Source: Labia minor (lineage: Eukaryota; Arthropoda; Insecta; Dermaptera; Spongiphoridae). Taken from it: a stretch of DNA of 64,000 nt. Shown in pieces: positions 12,094-22,224 of this stretch. The notes under the pieces are model-generated. The model saw nothing but the letters and a program-made list of their open reading frames with translations, made no database searches and was not told the DNA's origin. The stretch is taken from NCBI GenBank assembly GCA_963082975.1, contig OY720346.1:38281787-38345786 (forward strand), read 5' to 3'. The translations under genes and the position numbers were made by a program. Position 1 is the first letter of the stretch, and each line of letters opens with the position of its first letter.

Positions 12094-13064
12094 TATATAT
12101 AGATTCAATTAATATAAATTGTTAATTAATTGTAGTGTGATTATTTGATTTGTATTATACAAACCACTCAATTGAAAGCAAAATTTGTATTTCTCAATGA
12201 CAGTGAATTAAATCTTTAAACGTGAAAAATAATTCAATGTTAAAGAAAACATCATCATATCATATTTACTACTATTATGAATGATTTTGTTATTTATATA
12301 AATTTGTTTTATAATCTTTTTATTTGTAAAATAATGCACGTTTTAATCTTTGTTTTGTTTTGTTTTTTTGTGATAGACATCTAAGTATCTTTATAATAAC
12401 TATATATTTACTTGATGTTTCTATCAAATATGCCGAAATTTTTGATGACTAATTCATATTGTCATGATAGATGGGAATTTTAATTACCCACCCGTCATCC
12501 ATCACTCGCTGTTTAAATATTTCTCGCATGATGTTCTAAATATAAATAGAGGTTGATTGAAAAAGCGATCTCTCATTTTTTTCCTACTCTTCACCGTCTC
12601 ACCTCGAAGAATGAAAAGAAAACGAATTTATTTTTAAAAAATCAAGATCAAGATAAAAAAAAATAACACTCGGATAGAGAGTGAAAGAAAAAGAAAAAGA
12701 TACGTTAGTGGTGGTGCCGTTTAGCGAGTGGAGAGTGTGGAGAGAGTGATGGCTGCCATCGTGAACATAAATTTTATCTCTGATTTAATTGAATTCGTTT
12801 TTGATAGGGTTTATTATTAGAAACCGTAGGTCTGATAAAAAGGGTTATTAAAGATATTATGAATAAATGAAAAAAAATAAAAATTAAATTTATATTTCTC
12901 TTGTCAAAATCACTTTTAATAAAGAGAATTAATATGATTTTATTTGAAATATATATATTACAAAAGATTAAAAATTATTAATAAAAATATTAAAATAGAT
13001 TGCATTGCTATTCTAAAATGGTATTTAAAAAAAACACAAATTTAGTTAGTATTTTATTTCAAGA
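12094..13064. other. Spacer, possible conserved segment, no gene
   Basis: AT-rich on both sides of a more complex stretch at about 12470-12770 containing a TATA-like aaatataaatag and purine-rich runs. There is no ORF with family content. It could be regulatory, but the sequence does not prove it. Confidence 0.4.
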
Positions 13065-13460
13065 GACAGATGAATTAGCTAGATTTTATGGAAAGTGCAG
13101 TGAATAATATTTTTATAATAAAACAACTTTTAAATAAAATAGAATCAATTCAATTGAAATTTATATTTAATAATTAAATGCACATGATTTTCTAACCACT
13201 ACATCAATTTTTATGCTTATACATTCAAAGTAACATCACTTTAATCATTATCATATTTTCAAAGGTGTTTAGTTGTGTCGGTGCGATCTGTGTTTCCTGA
13301 ATTCTTTCATTTGCAATTGACTCCATCTATCTTGTTTTTCCAAACACAATATTTAATAATTCCAATTGTTATAAATATTTTCAGAAGAAAGATGAGGTCT
13401 CCGGGGAATGGCGGAGACTGCATAACGTGGAATTGCATGATCTCTATGCAACTTCATACA
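13065..13460 (+). repeat. Inverted paralogue of 7640-7985 with RTE fragment
   Basis: 13065-13390 matches the reverse complement of 7656-7985. From about 13391 it runs into an RTE piece reading KKDEVSGEWRRLHNVELHDLY on this strand. The match ends near 13460, where another repeat type begins. Confidence 0.55.
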
Positions 13461-13587
13461 AAAAAAATGGCCCTCTTCCGGTTGAGCTACATTTCTCCAA
13501 AGTTGATAGAAAACTACGAATTTTGAATAATGCCCATGTACCAAATTTGATGATTCTGGCTCAAACCGTTTTTGAGTAATCTTGTCT

Positions 13588-13648
<61 letters not shown>

Positions 13649-13800
13649 CACACATACATACACACACAGACATTTTTCTTAACTTTAGTGAAAATGATTC
13701 AGGAACCTTCAAAACGTATAAAAACATCAAAATCTCAACATCGAAAATTTTTGTGATCTCAATACTATCTCTGACGAGATAGTAAAAATTACTCAAATGC
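13461..13800 (+). repeat. Repeat with microsatellite core, DINE-like layout
   Basis: It contains ccaaatttgatgattctggc and ccgtttttgag, then a (CA)n(GA)n microsatellite, then gacatttttcttaac and ends near gacgagatagtaaaa. This is the same order (target-like motif, microsatellite, gacat box, short end) as in the ACGG repeat family at 5030-7034, with different sequence. No protein is encoded. Confidence 0.4.
13592..13648. repeat. (CA)n(GA)n microsatellite
   Basis: About 20 CA units (13592-13632) run directly into eight GA units (13632-13648), followed by more CA-rich sequence to 13670. The apparent coding frames here are only translated microsatellite. Confidence 0.95.
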
Positions 13801-13914
13801 GAACAAAGACTAAGGTTATATGGATTTATTTTCAGAAATTAAGATACACTGCGCATCTACACTTCAGTAGCAAAATTATGTGGTTAAATTATATATTAAA
13901 ATATTTATCCATCT

Positions 13915-14165
13915 ATCTATTTCTGTGGCTCTTCGGAACTCGAAAGTTCTTGGACGCAACAAACACATTTCTTATTCTGAGCCACACCCATCCAACCCCT
14001 ACCCTCTCCTATCTCACTCAAGCCCCTTCCTACATTGTCCACTCACAGCATCCATGGTCTTTGAGCGTTTCCCAATTGGACTCCCCACAAATATACCTTT
14101 GGCCATTCTAGCCACGTGCCCTGTCCTTTGCATCCTTCTCGATTTTATAACCCTAACTATGTTTT
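13915..14165 (-). pseudogene. RTE-clade LINE fragment
   Basis: On the minus strand this gives the same C-terminal region as 7310-7655: the stretch corresponding to GHVARM, GRP and the AQ(D/N) region, ending at the same distance in the repeated gagccaca segment. Frames are broken. It shares with the other two minus-strand fragments the G/C-rich block with ctagccacgtgccctg. Confidence 0.65.
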
Positions 14166-14479
14166 TCCTCTAAACTGACCGTAATAATAAAGACATGTTT
14201 GATAATTTTTCACATGATTAAAAATTGTATAAATCTGCTATATATAGAATTTCAGCTTGTTTGAATAGCTGAAAGAACCAGAATTAATTTTTTAACACTG
14301 CAAAGCTCACGCGCCAACACTTGACGTGGTGCCATCAACAAAGAGCCAAACATGCACTGGTTTAATAAATATTTATTTATTTTATTAATTTATTATCGAT
14401 TCCACCCTTCCCCGTTTTGGGGTTTAGGGCTACAATTACCATAATTTATATACATAATTTACAGATATTATTTACACTA

Positions 14480-14697
14480 CAGATTTTATTTCAAATCACT
14501 TCCGTCTTTTTTGACTTCTCTTGCTCTCTTCTTTCTTTATTTCCCTCTCCCACACACACCACCATTCACACATCTTCTCATTTATGCCAGATTTCATTTT
14601 CCAATCTCTTCCGTCTTTTTTGACTTCTTGCTCTCTTCCTTCTTTATTTCCCCCTCCCACACACACCACCATTCACACATCTTCTCATTTATGCTCT
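14480..14697 (-). repeat. 108-bp tandem duplication at the LINE ORF2 end
   Basis: 14480-14587 and 14588-14697 are near-identical tandem copies, each with ttccgtcttttttgacttc and cacacacaccaccattcac. The right copy is coding (C-terminal MCEWWCVWEGEIKK region), the left one lies beyond the stop. 108 is a multiple of three, but the junction introduces the stop TGA. Confidence 0.8.
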
Positions 14698-17600
14698 CAG
14701 TCAACATTTTCAACCAATTCACATTCTGTCCACAATTTTCTCTCCACTCTCTCAAATTTTCACTCACTTCACTTCTCACTCTCTCACAGCTCATCACATG
14801 CTCCAAATTTTCTATTTCCCATCCACACAATCTGCAAGACTCACATTCATACCAATCTTTCAATCCTTTTATCCCATTTCCCATTCTCATTCTTCCCCAT
14901 GCAACTCTTCTGTTCCACCTTCTATCCGTTTCAAACCAGTATTCTTCTCTCAATGCTGTTTTCTTTAGGAGTTTGTATTCTTTGGAGTAGGACGAATTGT
15001 CGATTCTTCTCCAACGCTCTTGAACTTCTTGTTCCATTAGCTTTTGAAAACCATTCTCCGCAGCCCGTCTGATGGTCGTCATATCCCATTCACACATTAT
15101 TCCTAATAAAATTTCTCCACTCCCCATCTTGTCACACAAATTTTTTAGATGCTTCCCCCATTGTGTCGCCTCATTATTTTTTATTCCTCTTAATACTTCC
15201 CTCAGGCATATCTTTGGCCATCTAAGTTCTTCCAATGAGTTCACTCTTAGTACATATTCTATTACTTTTTTGACTTGTAGAAGCCAAATGCTGTTCTGGC
15301 CCAGTTCGCTCTGCCAGATATAATGTGGAGTATTTTTTTCAAGGCCGAAACATATTTTTATATATCTGGCCTGAACTACCTCTAGTTGTTTGTTTTCCCT
15401 CAATCCCGTGATCTCAGCTCCATATGTCATGGTTGAACTCACTATAGAGTTGAAGGCCAACAGTTTCTTCTCTGCTGAACCACAATCTCTCATAATTGCC
15501 CCTAGCTTATTTACCAGAACTGTAGCTCTAGCTGCTTGTGTCTTTACGTGCATATTCATAGAGCCTATATTTGAAAAGACTATCCCAAGGTATCTAAAGT
15601 TTTTTACTTCTTCTATTTCCTTTTCATTTAGGCATAATTTGGGATATTTTTTTCTTCTTCCTCTATTCCCAAAAATCATATATTTTGTCTTGTTTATATT
15701 TATCTCTAGATCATTCTCTCTAGCGTAGATCTCGAGGGATTTAGCCATCTCTTTTAATCCCTCGAAATCATCCGCCAACAAAACTACGTCATCAGCAAAC
15801 TTCATGCAGTTTATTTTTGTATTACCAATAACTGTTCCTCCTATATTCTTTCTCATACTGTCTTTCTCTAAATCATTTATATATATATTGAAGAGTGTTG
15901 GGCTCAGAGGACAACCCTGCCTTACCCCTTTCCTCGTAAAGAATTCCTTCCCTTCCTCTCCATTCACTCTCACTATATTCCGTGTTTCTTTATAAATATT
16001 TCTTAAAACATAAAATAATCTTCCCCTCAGCCCAACTTCCTCTATCTTCTCGAATAACCGGTCTCTATTTATTTTGTCGAAAGCCGCCCTAAAATCTACA
16101 AATAAAGCAAAGAGTTTCCCTTTCTTTCGTTTTAATTTATTTTCTATTAACGTTTCCAATACAAATATATTGTCTCTTGTACCGTAATTTTGTCTAAAGC
16201 CAGATTGACTCTCTGTTATAACCTCTTTTACTTCCAACCATCTTCTTAACCTTTTCGCCATTATCGATGCGAATATTTTGTAAAGTACGTTTATGATAGA
16301 TATTCCCCTATAATTGCTAGTGTCGTTTTTATTACCGCTCTTGAATATAGGCACTATAATTCCTTTCCTCCATTCGTTAGGAATCCTTCCTGTACTCCAC
16401 ACTTCATTAAATAGATGTAATATTTTCAGTTTTATATTTTGACTGGATACCTTTATAAATTCATTTATTATTCCATCGGAACCCGCAGCTTTATTCCTCT
16501 TCAGTTTTCTCATTTCATATTCCAGCTCCTCTAATTTTAAGTCTTCATTAATAAACTCCTTATCGGCATCATCTACTTCTACTTTCTCTTCTACAGGTTT
16601 TATCGCCTTTTGAGTTCTTTCGTCACCCTCTAACAACTCCTTGAAATGGTTTGTCCATCTTTCCATATCTGTAATTGTACATCTTTCCTTTTTATTTCTT
16701 TTGATTTTTATAATTTTCCAAAATTCCTCATTATCTTTGCATTTGCTTATCCTTTTCCACATTTCCTCATTTTCTTTTTTCTTGATTTCTTTATATAGCC
16801 TTCTAAGTTTACGTTTTTCATTTATATACTCTTCTCTGTATCTATTTCCACTCTGGTTTTTATACTTTTTTAGGAAACGCCAAACAATCTTTTTTTGTAA
16901 TCTAATATTATCGTTTTGTTTATTTTTGTTCTTTATTATCATTTTTGATTCATTTGCTGCAATCTCCCATATTTTTACTAAACTTTCATAAATTCCTTCC
17001 AACTTTTTTTCCTCCATCAGTTTTTTTTCTTCTTTTTTCAGAACTTGCTCAAATTTTTTTTTGTTTTTTTCAAACCATCTCCATTTTTTATTTATCTTCA
17101 CATTGTTTTGACCCCTTTTTACGTCAAACTTTGCTTTTAATTCCAACACTAATGGCATATGGTCAGATTCTATTCTATTATGTATTTGGAATTCTTCCAT
17201 AATCTCTTGCTCTCCTCCTTCAATGACATAATCTACTACTGACGATCCTCTGCCACCCACAAAAGTATACTTTCCTGTATTCTCACTTTTTCCATTTAGA
17301 ATTTTTAGACCCTGTCTCTGGCATAGTTCTATTAGTTCCTTTCCTTCCGAGTTTATTGATTCATCCTCCGAAAATCTTTTGTCCTCATAACCATCCTGCA
17401 TGCCTGTTCTTGCATTTAGATCTCCTACCATGATTAGTCCGTAACTCCTTGCCAGCCAGTCTTCTATATCATTCTCACAAAGTCTTTTAACCTCTTTAAT
17501 TCCCACATTATTATACACAGTGTAGATTATATTCTTTCCTAGATCTTCTTTTGTTTTAATTTTAAAACCCAAATGCCATTCCTCTACTTCAAAATTTTTG

Positions 17601-17860
17601 GCCAGTTCCTTTTTTATTGCCAATATTTGGCCTCCTTTTGCTCTTCCCTTTATATTATCTCTTGTAGCACATTTTATATAGCAAAAATAATTTTCACCCA
17701 GTTGTCTTTCTATTATATTCTCCGCCTTTCCTTTCTCTGTCCATGTCTCTATTAAAACTAGTATTTCAAAATTTTTTATGTACAGCCAAAAATCACAGTC
17801 CTTGTTATATATGCCGGCCACATTCCATGTTATCATATTAATTCGCGCTACCTTAATCAT
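14594..17860 (-). CDS. LINE ORF2: APE endonuclease + reverse transcriptase, intact
   Basis: A 1,088-codon uninterrupted frame. The endonuclease domain (about 1-240) shows WNVAG at 12-16, ETW at 38-40, GDLNA at 146-150 and SDH at 232-234, the metal-binding and catalytic set of APE-type enzymes. The reverse transcriptase (about 450-800) shows FVDFRAAFDK near 587, VRQGCPLSP at 646-654 and FADD at 688-691, including the two catalytic Asp. Near 1010 CESCRLCGWEIENLEHVMSC forms a C-terminal zinc knuckle. The product nicks target DNA and copies its RNA at the nick (target-primed reverse transcription). ORF1 ends in the 4-nt overlap ATGA with this start, suggesting stop-start reinitiation. No decay is visible, so insertion was recent. 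A 108-bp tandem duplication lies at the 3' end of the ORF. Confidence 0.92.
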   Translation of the reverse strand: MIKVARINMITWNVAGIYNKDCDFWLYIKNFEILVLIETWTEKGKAENIIERQLGENYFCYIKCATRDNIKGRAKGGQILAIKKELAKNFEVEEWHLGFKIKTKEDLGKNIIYTVYNNVGIKEVKRLCENDIEDWLARSYGLIMVGDLNARTGMQDGYEDKRFSEDESINSEGKELIELCQRQGLKILNGKSENTGKYTFVGGRGSSVVDYVIEGGEQEIMEEFQIHNRIESDHMPLVLELKAKFDVKRGQNNVKINKKWRWFEKNKKKFEQVLKKEEKKLMEEKKLEGIYESLVKIWEIAANESKMIIKNKNKQNDNIRLQKKIVWRFLKKYKNQSGNRYREEYINEKRKLRRLYKEIKKKENEEMWKRISKCKDNEEFWKIIKIKRNKKERCTITDMERWTNHFKELLEGDERTQKAIKPVEEKVEVDDADKEFINEDLKLEELEYEMRKLKRNKAAGSDGIINEFIKVSSQNIKLKILHLFNEVWSTGRIPNEWRKGIIVPIFKSGNKNDTSNYRGISIINVLYKIFASIMAKRLRRWLEVKEVITESQSGFRQNYGTRDNIFVLETLIENKLKRKKGKLFALFVDFRAAFDKINRDRLFEKIEEVGLRGRLFYVLRNIYKETRNIVRVNGEEGKEFFTRKGVRQGCPLSPTLFNIYINDLEKDSMRKNIGGTVIGNTKINCMKFADDVVLLADDFEGLKEMAKSLEIYARENDLEININKTKYMIFGNRGRRKKYPKLCLNEKEIEEVKNFRYLGIVFSNIGSMNMHVKTQAARATVLVNKLGAIMRDCGSAEKKLLAFNSIVSSTMTYGAEITGLRENKQLEVVQARYIKICFGLEKNTPHYIWQSELGQNSIWLLQVKKVIEYVLRVNSLEELRWPKICLREVLRGIKNNEATQWGKHLKNLCDKMGSGEILLGIMCEWDMTTIRRAAENGFQKLMEQEVQERWRRIDNSSYSKEYKLLKKTALREEYWFETDRRWNRRVAWGRMRMGNGIKGLKDWYECESCRLCGWEIENLEHVMSCERVRSEVSENLREWRENCGQNVNWLKMLTESINEKMCEWWCVWEGEIKKEESKKSKKTEEIGK

Positions 17861-18327
17861 AACATCCTTTCCCAGTTTTTTGACCTCCTATCTTCGCTAT
17901 TCCCCACCTCCTCTAATTTTGCCATTCCGTCCCCAGTTTTCAACTTGAAAATCTTTCCATCCATTAAAATTTTGTTCATTCCTCTGAGAAAAACTCTTTT
18001 CCCTTTTTCTCTTAGTACTTTTATATACTCGAGTGATCTCCTCCGTTCTCCTCTTTGCTCCCAAGTCAAATCGTCATCAATGAATATTGAAGAACCCCTT
18101 AGTTTTCCTTTTGCCTTAAATATCTCTTTTTTCGCCTCTCTATCCTTTAATTTTATTAAAATTGGTCTGGGATGACTCAATTTATTACCTAATCTTGTCA
18201 TCTCCTCTATCTTCGTCTCTCCGATTTCCAATTTCTCTCTTAGAAATTTCTCTATGTTTGTTTTATCTTCTACCTGATTTTCCTTCTCTTCCAAACCTTT
18301 TATAATTAAATTTTTGTCTCTCTATTA
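17857..18327 (-). pseudogene. LINE ORF1, 5'-truncated
   Basis: The open frame begins inside the protein (KNLIIKGLEEKENQ...) without an ATG; a stop lies just outside, at the element border. It contains NKLSHPRPILIKL, then KAKGKLRGSSIFIDDDLT and a basic stretch with RRSLEYIKVLREKGKRVFL. This is like the RRM/C-terminal region of L1-type ORF1 proteins, which bind the element's RNA as trimers. No CCHC zinc knuckle is present. The N-terminal coiled coil expected in such proteins is lost with the truncation. The stop codon TGA overlaps the ORF2 ATG. Confidence 0.75.
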
Positions 18328-18412
18328 TTTATTAATTTTAATTTATAATTAATTAAATTTAATTTAAATATAATATATTTGTTAATTAATCCAATTCAAA
18401 TTGCGAGATAGT
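18328..18412. repeat. AT-rich segment shared with the zinc-finger units
   Basis: The sequence aatttaatttaaatataata ... ccaattcaaattgc occurs here and about 200-230 bp upstream of each zinc-finger gene (46065-46121, 51285-51330, 56960-57007). The LINE has inserted at its edge. It is the only sign in the first half of the window of the unit found at 45.9-59.6 kb. Confidence 0.6.
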
Positions 18413-18947
18413 CGAGTGGAGACACTCCAGCTCATTTTATTTTACTTGAAAAATTTTAAGAGTAAGAATAAAGAAAAGAATTGTAAAAATGCGCATAAAA
18501 ATTGCAAACACCGCTACAGAAATTATACTTTATTGAAAGAAATGTATAATAATTAATCTTTACTCCTGGTATGTGTTTTTTTTTGAGTTTGTCAAGATAG
18601 TCGAGAAGACATTCCAGATGATTTAAAGATTATGTTTAAAAAAGTTGAACAATATTGAAAACATCAGTAATCTGATTCGATCTAAATATCATACGATTGC
18701 TGAAATTGTAAGAATTGTTAAAGAAAATAAGTATGACAAATTTTACATAACAATATTTCAACATGGAAAACTGTGTATATCAATATGGTACCTAAAATTC
18801 TCATGTTAGACTGACATTTTGAATGCCAGTGAAAATGACCCAAACTTACTGGAGTGAAATCTTCAAAACGAACAAGATGTTTGTTAAAGTTTTAACGGAA
18901 CTATAAGAAGATTTCCTGCACTTTGAGAATAGAGGAGGGGTATAGAT
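18413..18947. other. Spacer with decayed coding-like stretch
   Basis: Around 18660-18730 a short open stretch reads IRSKYHTIAEIVRIVKENK, which resembles decayed transposase helices but is too short to assign. The surrounding frames are full of stops. Confidence 0.35.
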
Positions 18948-19171
18948 CAGAGGCGTGCCTAGGGTAAATGCCTCTTATGGGAAGAACCGATCTTGCACCC
19001 CTCTCAAGCAATAAATAGGTAGGATGAGAATAAAATATTTATTCTTGTATTTTTTCATTTCAAAGTAATTCCTCTTTTTTACTAAGTAGTTTTATTACCC
19101 ATATTTATTTTTATATACTTAAATATTTTTACTTTTGGTGTTTTCCGCACCCCACCTTAGATACGCCACTG
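18948..19171. mobile_element. Small hAT-like MITE (224 bp)
   Basis: The left end cagaggcgtgcctaggg and the right end ccttagatacgccactg are imperfect inverted repeats of the CAGTGGCGTACCTAGG type found at 20227. Flanking 8-mers do not match well, so the target duplication has decayed or the ends are not exact. Confidence 0.5.
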
Positions 19172-20218
19172 GTGAGGTTGAAGGTGATAAATAGTAAAAA
19201 TATATAAAATCGAAATAAAATGTTTTACAGCCCCTTTCTTGTTATTTAATAGACACATCTCCTGTATATTATCAATTTAAAAAAATATTAAATATAGGTA
19301 TTTAATTAATTAATTTTTAATTCATAATAAAAATTCAATGAAAAAAAATACTAGCTATATAATATAATAAAAGTACATTTCTATTTAAATTATTATTATT
19401 CTTATTATAATTTATTTTACAATATACTTATATAAATATAAATATTTTAAATATATGTACTTTTTCGTTAATTTTTTCCCAATATCATTTAGATTAAGAG
19501 TTAAAATTCAATCTTATCTTTTTATGATTCAATTTTACTTGATAAGATTGGATTTTAATTTAATAATGATGGGGTGTTAAATGTATTTTCTTAAAATCAT
19601 ATCCTCTTGTGAAAATTCTTCCTTTTTTTTAATTTAATTGAATAAAGTGTTAATGTCCAAATCCAAATTAGCAATTTTAGTATTTTCATTTAGACGATGA
19701 TTTTCTTTCTTTTTTTGGAATTTTTTTTTATTTATACATAATTGTATATATGTTTGTGTGTGTGTCTGGGGGAGCGGGTGGGTGGAGATGTTTTTCTAGT
19801 GTCATTATTCCAAGTGCAATTTTCCAACTCCCATTTGCATTGTATCGTTAGATTATTCAATTATCTCACTTAAGACCGGGTTCATTAAGCGGTTGTACCG
19901 CTTGCTTTTGTTATTATCAACGGGAAATAAAGTTCTGTATAGTGAAATTTACAATAAGCTTTTCGAGAACAAGACAAGTCAACTCAACTTAATTTCTTAT
20001 TGATTACTAGAAAAACTAAATACGAACATTGAAAAATTGTTTCCAATTTTGTTCTTTTCCAAAAATTTATTAAATTAATGTAATTATTCATTTTAATTAA
20101 TAAATTATATAAAAAAGTTATAATAAAGTAGTCTCACAGAAATATGATGATTCAAACTTTTCAAAATAATTATTTAAAGTTATTAATAAACTGCATACTA
20201 TGCATGTATATATATATA
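19172..20218. other. AT-rich spacer, no gene
   Basis: A (GT)n tract near 19755-19767 and oligo(T) runs. No ORF or RNA gene is recognised. Confidence 0.6.
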
Positions 20219-20226
20219 TATATACT

Positions 20227-21511
20227 CAGTGGCGTACCTAGAACTTTTGCCGCCCGGTGCGATCTCCAGTTTGCCGTCCTTATTATTATATGTCAATCAA
20301 ATAGTGGTTTTTATAAATTAATACACATAAATAAATTATTAAGCTATTTAATCAATATTAATTAATACACAGAGTAATTTAAACATATTTGTATGCACTC
20401 GTAAACATATTAATATAATATTTACTCTTCTAGCTTTCATACTAGAAAAATCGTGTATAATGCTCTCAAAATTTATATTTATATTTTTTCCGCCGGCCCT
20501 GCTTTTCAAAAGAAAAATCGATGATTTAAAAAAATATTGGTATATCACTTCAAAGTAATCATATAAACTATTCAAAAGAAATGACATTTATAAACTGATA
20601 TCAAAAAATTTTAGTTAGGAAAAATTGCCGAACATTTACGAATTCAACGAATTTTAATGAATACAATAAAATAAAATTATTATCCTGTTCTTGGAATTAG
20701 AATTCAAAATTTACACTAAAATGCATTTATATAATATAATTTTGTCATTTCAGATAAATAAAAAATATTCAAAATTTATTTATTTAAATTTATATATTTT
20801 AATTTATTTGTGTTATATAATGATGCAGTGGGGGATTAAGGTCGTCTTTGGCCTCTAGGCACTTTATGTTTGTTGGCCCATTTGATACACCGAGGAATAA
20901 TATTCGAAATCATTTAGTTAATCATAATTTATATAAATCAAATAGTAAACTTATAATAATCATAATAATCATTTATTATTCAAGAAATGAAATGAATAAG
21001 TTGCTTTTTACAACTATAACTAAATATAAAAAATGCCGCCCCAAGATAAGTGCCGCCCGGTGCGGTCTGCACCCCCACCCTAGGTACGCCACTGTCAGGG
21101 CCGGCCCTAGAGCCGAGCCAGTAAGGCTCGGGGCGCTTGGCTGGCAGGGGCGCCATTATGAAAAAAAAATTAATCCTTCGCAAGATATCAGGGCTTATAA
21201 GACTTAATAGTAAATAAAAAATTATGGTCCGCAATAAAAAAATTGCGTTTATTTAAAATAAGTAGTAAATTATTACATTTTTAAAAATATAATGTTGATA
21301 TCATACCAAGATATCTCCTTTTTAGGAAGATCAATCAATATGTGGATCCAACTAAAATAAAATATATTTTCAAATATAAAAATATTTTTTTAATAACAAA
21401 CAAAAATTTTTTAGTTGATTCTTTTTTTTTTTTGCTTGTTAAAACATATGGGGCGAACTTTAGACCCTTGGCCTAGGGCGCCATAAGAGCTCGGGCCGTG
21501 CCTGGCCACTG
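20227..21511. mobile_element. hAT-type element with a nested hAT insertion in its right end
   Basis: The left terminus is cagtggcgtacctag, and the same 15-mer in reverse complement ends at 21094. An 8-bp TSD tatatact flanks the whole at 20219-20226 and 21512-21519. A second element (21096-21504) has split the right terminus one base after CACTG, duplicating gccactgt (21088-21095 and 21505-21512). The interior is non-coding, with only stop-rich frames, so it is a non-autonomous element. It also holds a 155-bp segment (20735-20890) that recurs outside at 21540-21697. Confidence 0.8.
21096..21504. mobile_element. Nested hAT MITE (409 bp)
   Basis: The ends are cagggccggccctagag and the inverse of ctcgggccgtgcctg. 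An 8-bp duplication gccactgt on both sides proves insertion into the end of the older hAT element. No coding capacity. The ends belong to a different hAT family than the host element. Confidence 0.8.
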
Positions 21512-21539
21512 TATATACTTATGTATATGTATCTTATGT

Positions 21540-21697
21540 TAATATAATTTTGTCATTTCAGATAAATAAAAAGTATTCAAAATTTATTTATTTAAATTTA
21601 TATATTTTAATTTATTTTTGTTATATATTGATGCAGTGGGGGATTAAGGTCGTCTATGGCCTCTAGGCACTTTATGTTTGTTGGCCCATTTGATACT
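21540..21697 (+). repeat. 155-bp direct repeat of 20735-20890
   Basis: The shared sequence includes tttgtcatttcagataaat, cagtgggggattaaggtcg and cactttatgtttgttggccc. One copy lies inside the hAT element and one outside it, about 800 bp apart, with few differences. Confidence 0.75.
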
Positions 21698-21939
21698 GTA
21701 TATGCAATTATGTTTTGTTTTAAATAAACTAATAAATAAATTAGTTTTAAATTGTTTCTTTTTAATATATTTTAGTTATAGATTTTAAATGTCTATATTT
21801 CTATAAATACATTTTTTTACAATTTATTAGGTACTTGCCTGGACAATGTATTAATGGGGTGTTAAATGAATTTTCTTAAAATATTATGCCCTTGTGAAAA
21901 TTTCGAAAGTATTCTACAATTAACCACAAGTATAAAGTT

Positions 21940-22224
21940 CAGTGGTACTTCGGGTTACGAGTTTAATTCAATCCGGAATTTATTAACTCGAATTGTAACT
22001 CGAAATGGTCGTAAACCAAATCAAGTTCTCCTAAAAGTACTGTTCTTCGATGTCAATTTCGATGAGTTTTAAGCAATGTACAATGTTGCTGATATAAGGC
22101 AAGCACAGATTATGGTGCGCATATTAAGCAGCATAGTGGAAAAACTTTCGCCCTTGCGACTCGCAAACCGAAACAGATGACTCAAGCTCGTACGCCAAGA
22201 CACTTGGAACCCGAAATTCCACTG
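21940..22224. mobile_element. hAT-like MITE (285 bp)
   Basis: The left end cagtggtacttcgggtt and the right end aacccgaaattccactg form an imperfect inverted repeat. Adjacent 8-mers do not match, so the duplication has decayed. No ORF. Confidence 0.5.

Larger units (their letters stand above)
14392..18327 (-). mobile_element. 5'-truncated non-LTR retrotransposon with intact ORF2
   Basis: The element reads right to left: partial ORF1 (18327-17857), complete ORF2 (17860-14594), short 3' UTR. The 3' end lies in an A-rich zone (14360-14395). An AT-rich 11-mer, tttattaattt, is found at 14381-14391 and again at 18328-18338 and may be the TSD, though it is too simple to prove it. ORF1 has an L1-ORF1-like domain and no CCHC knuckles; ORF2 has an APE-type endonuclease and RT. 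I do not fix the clade: the sequence type is like elements common in insects, in the broad Jockey/I/R1 assemblage. Confidence 0.85.

Noticed and set aside
13353-13796. 147-codon minus-strand ORF with Cys-Val repeats
   Set aside because: Its core is translated (CA)n(GA)n microsatellite.
14511-15072. Long + strand ORFs rich in Ser/His/Phe
   Set aside because: They are antisense to the LINE ORF2 and its duplicated 3' end; the minus frame carries the endonuclease and RT motifs.
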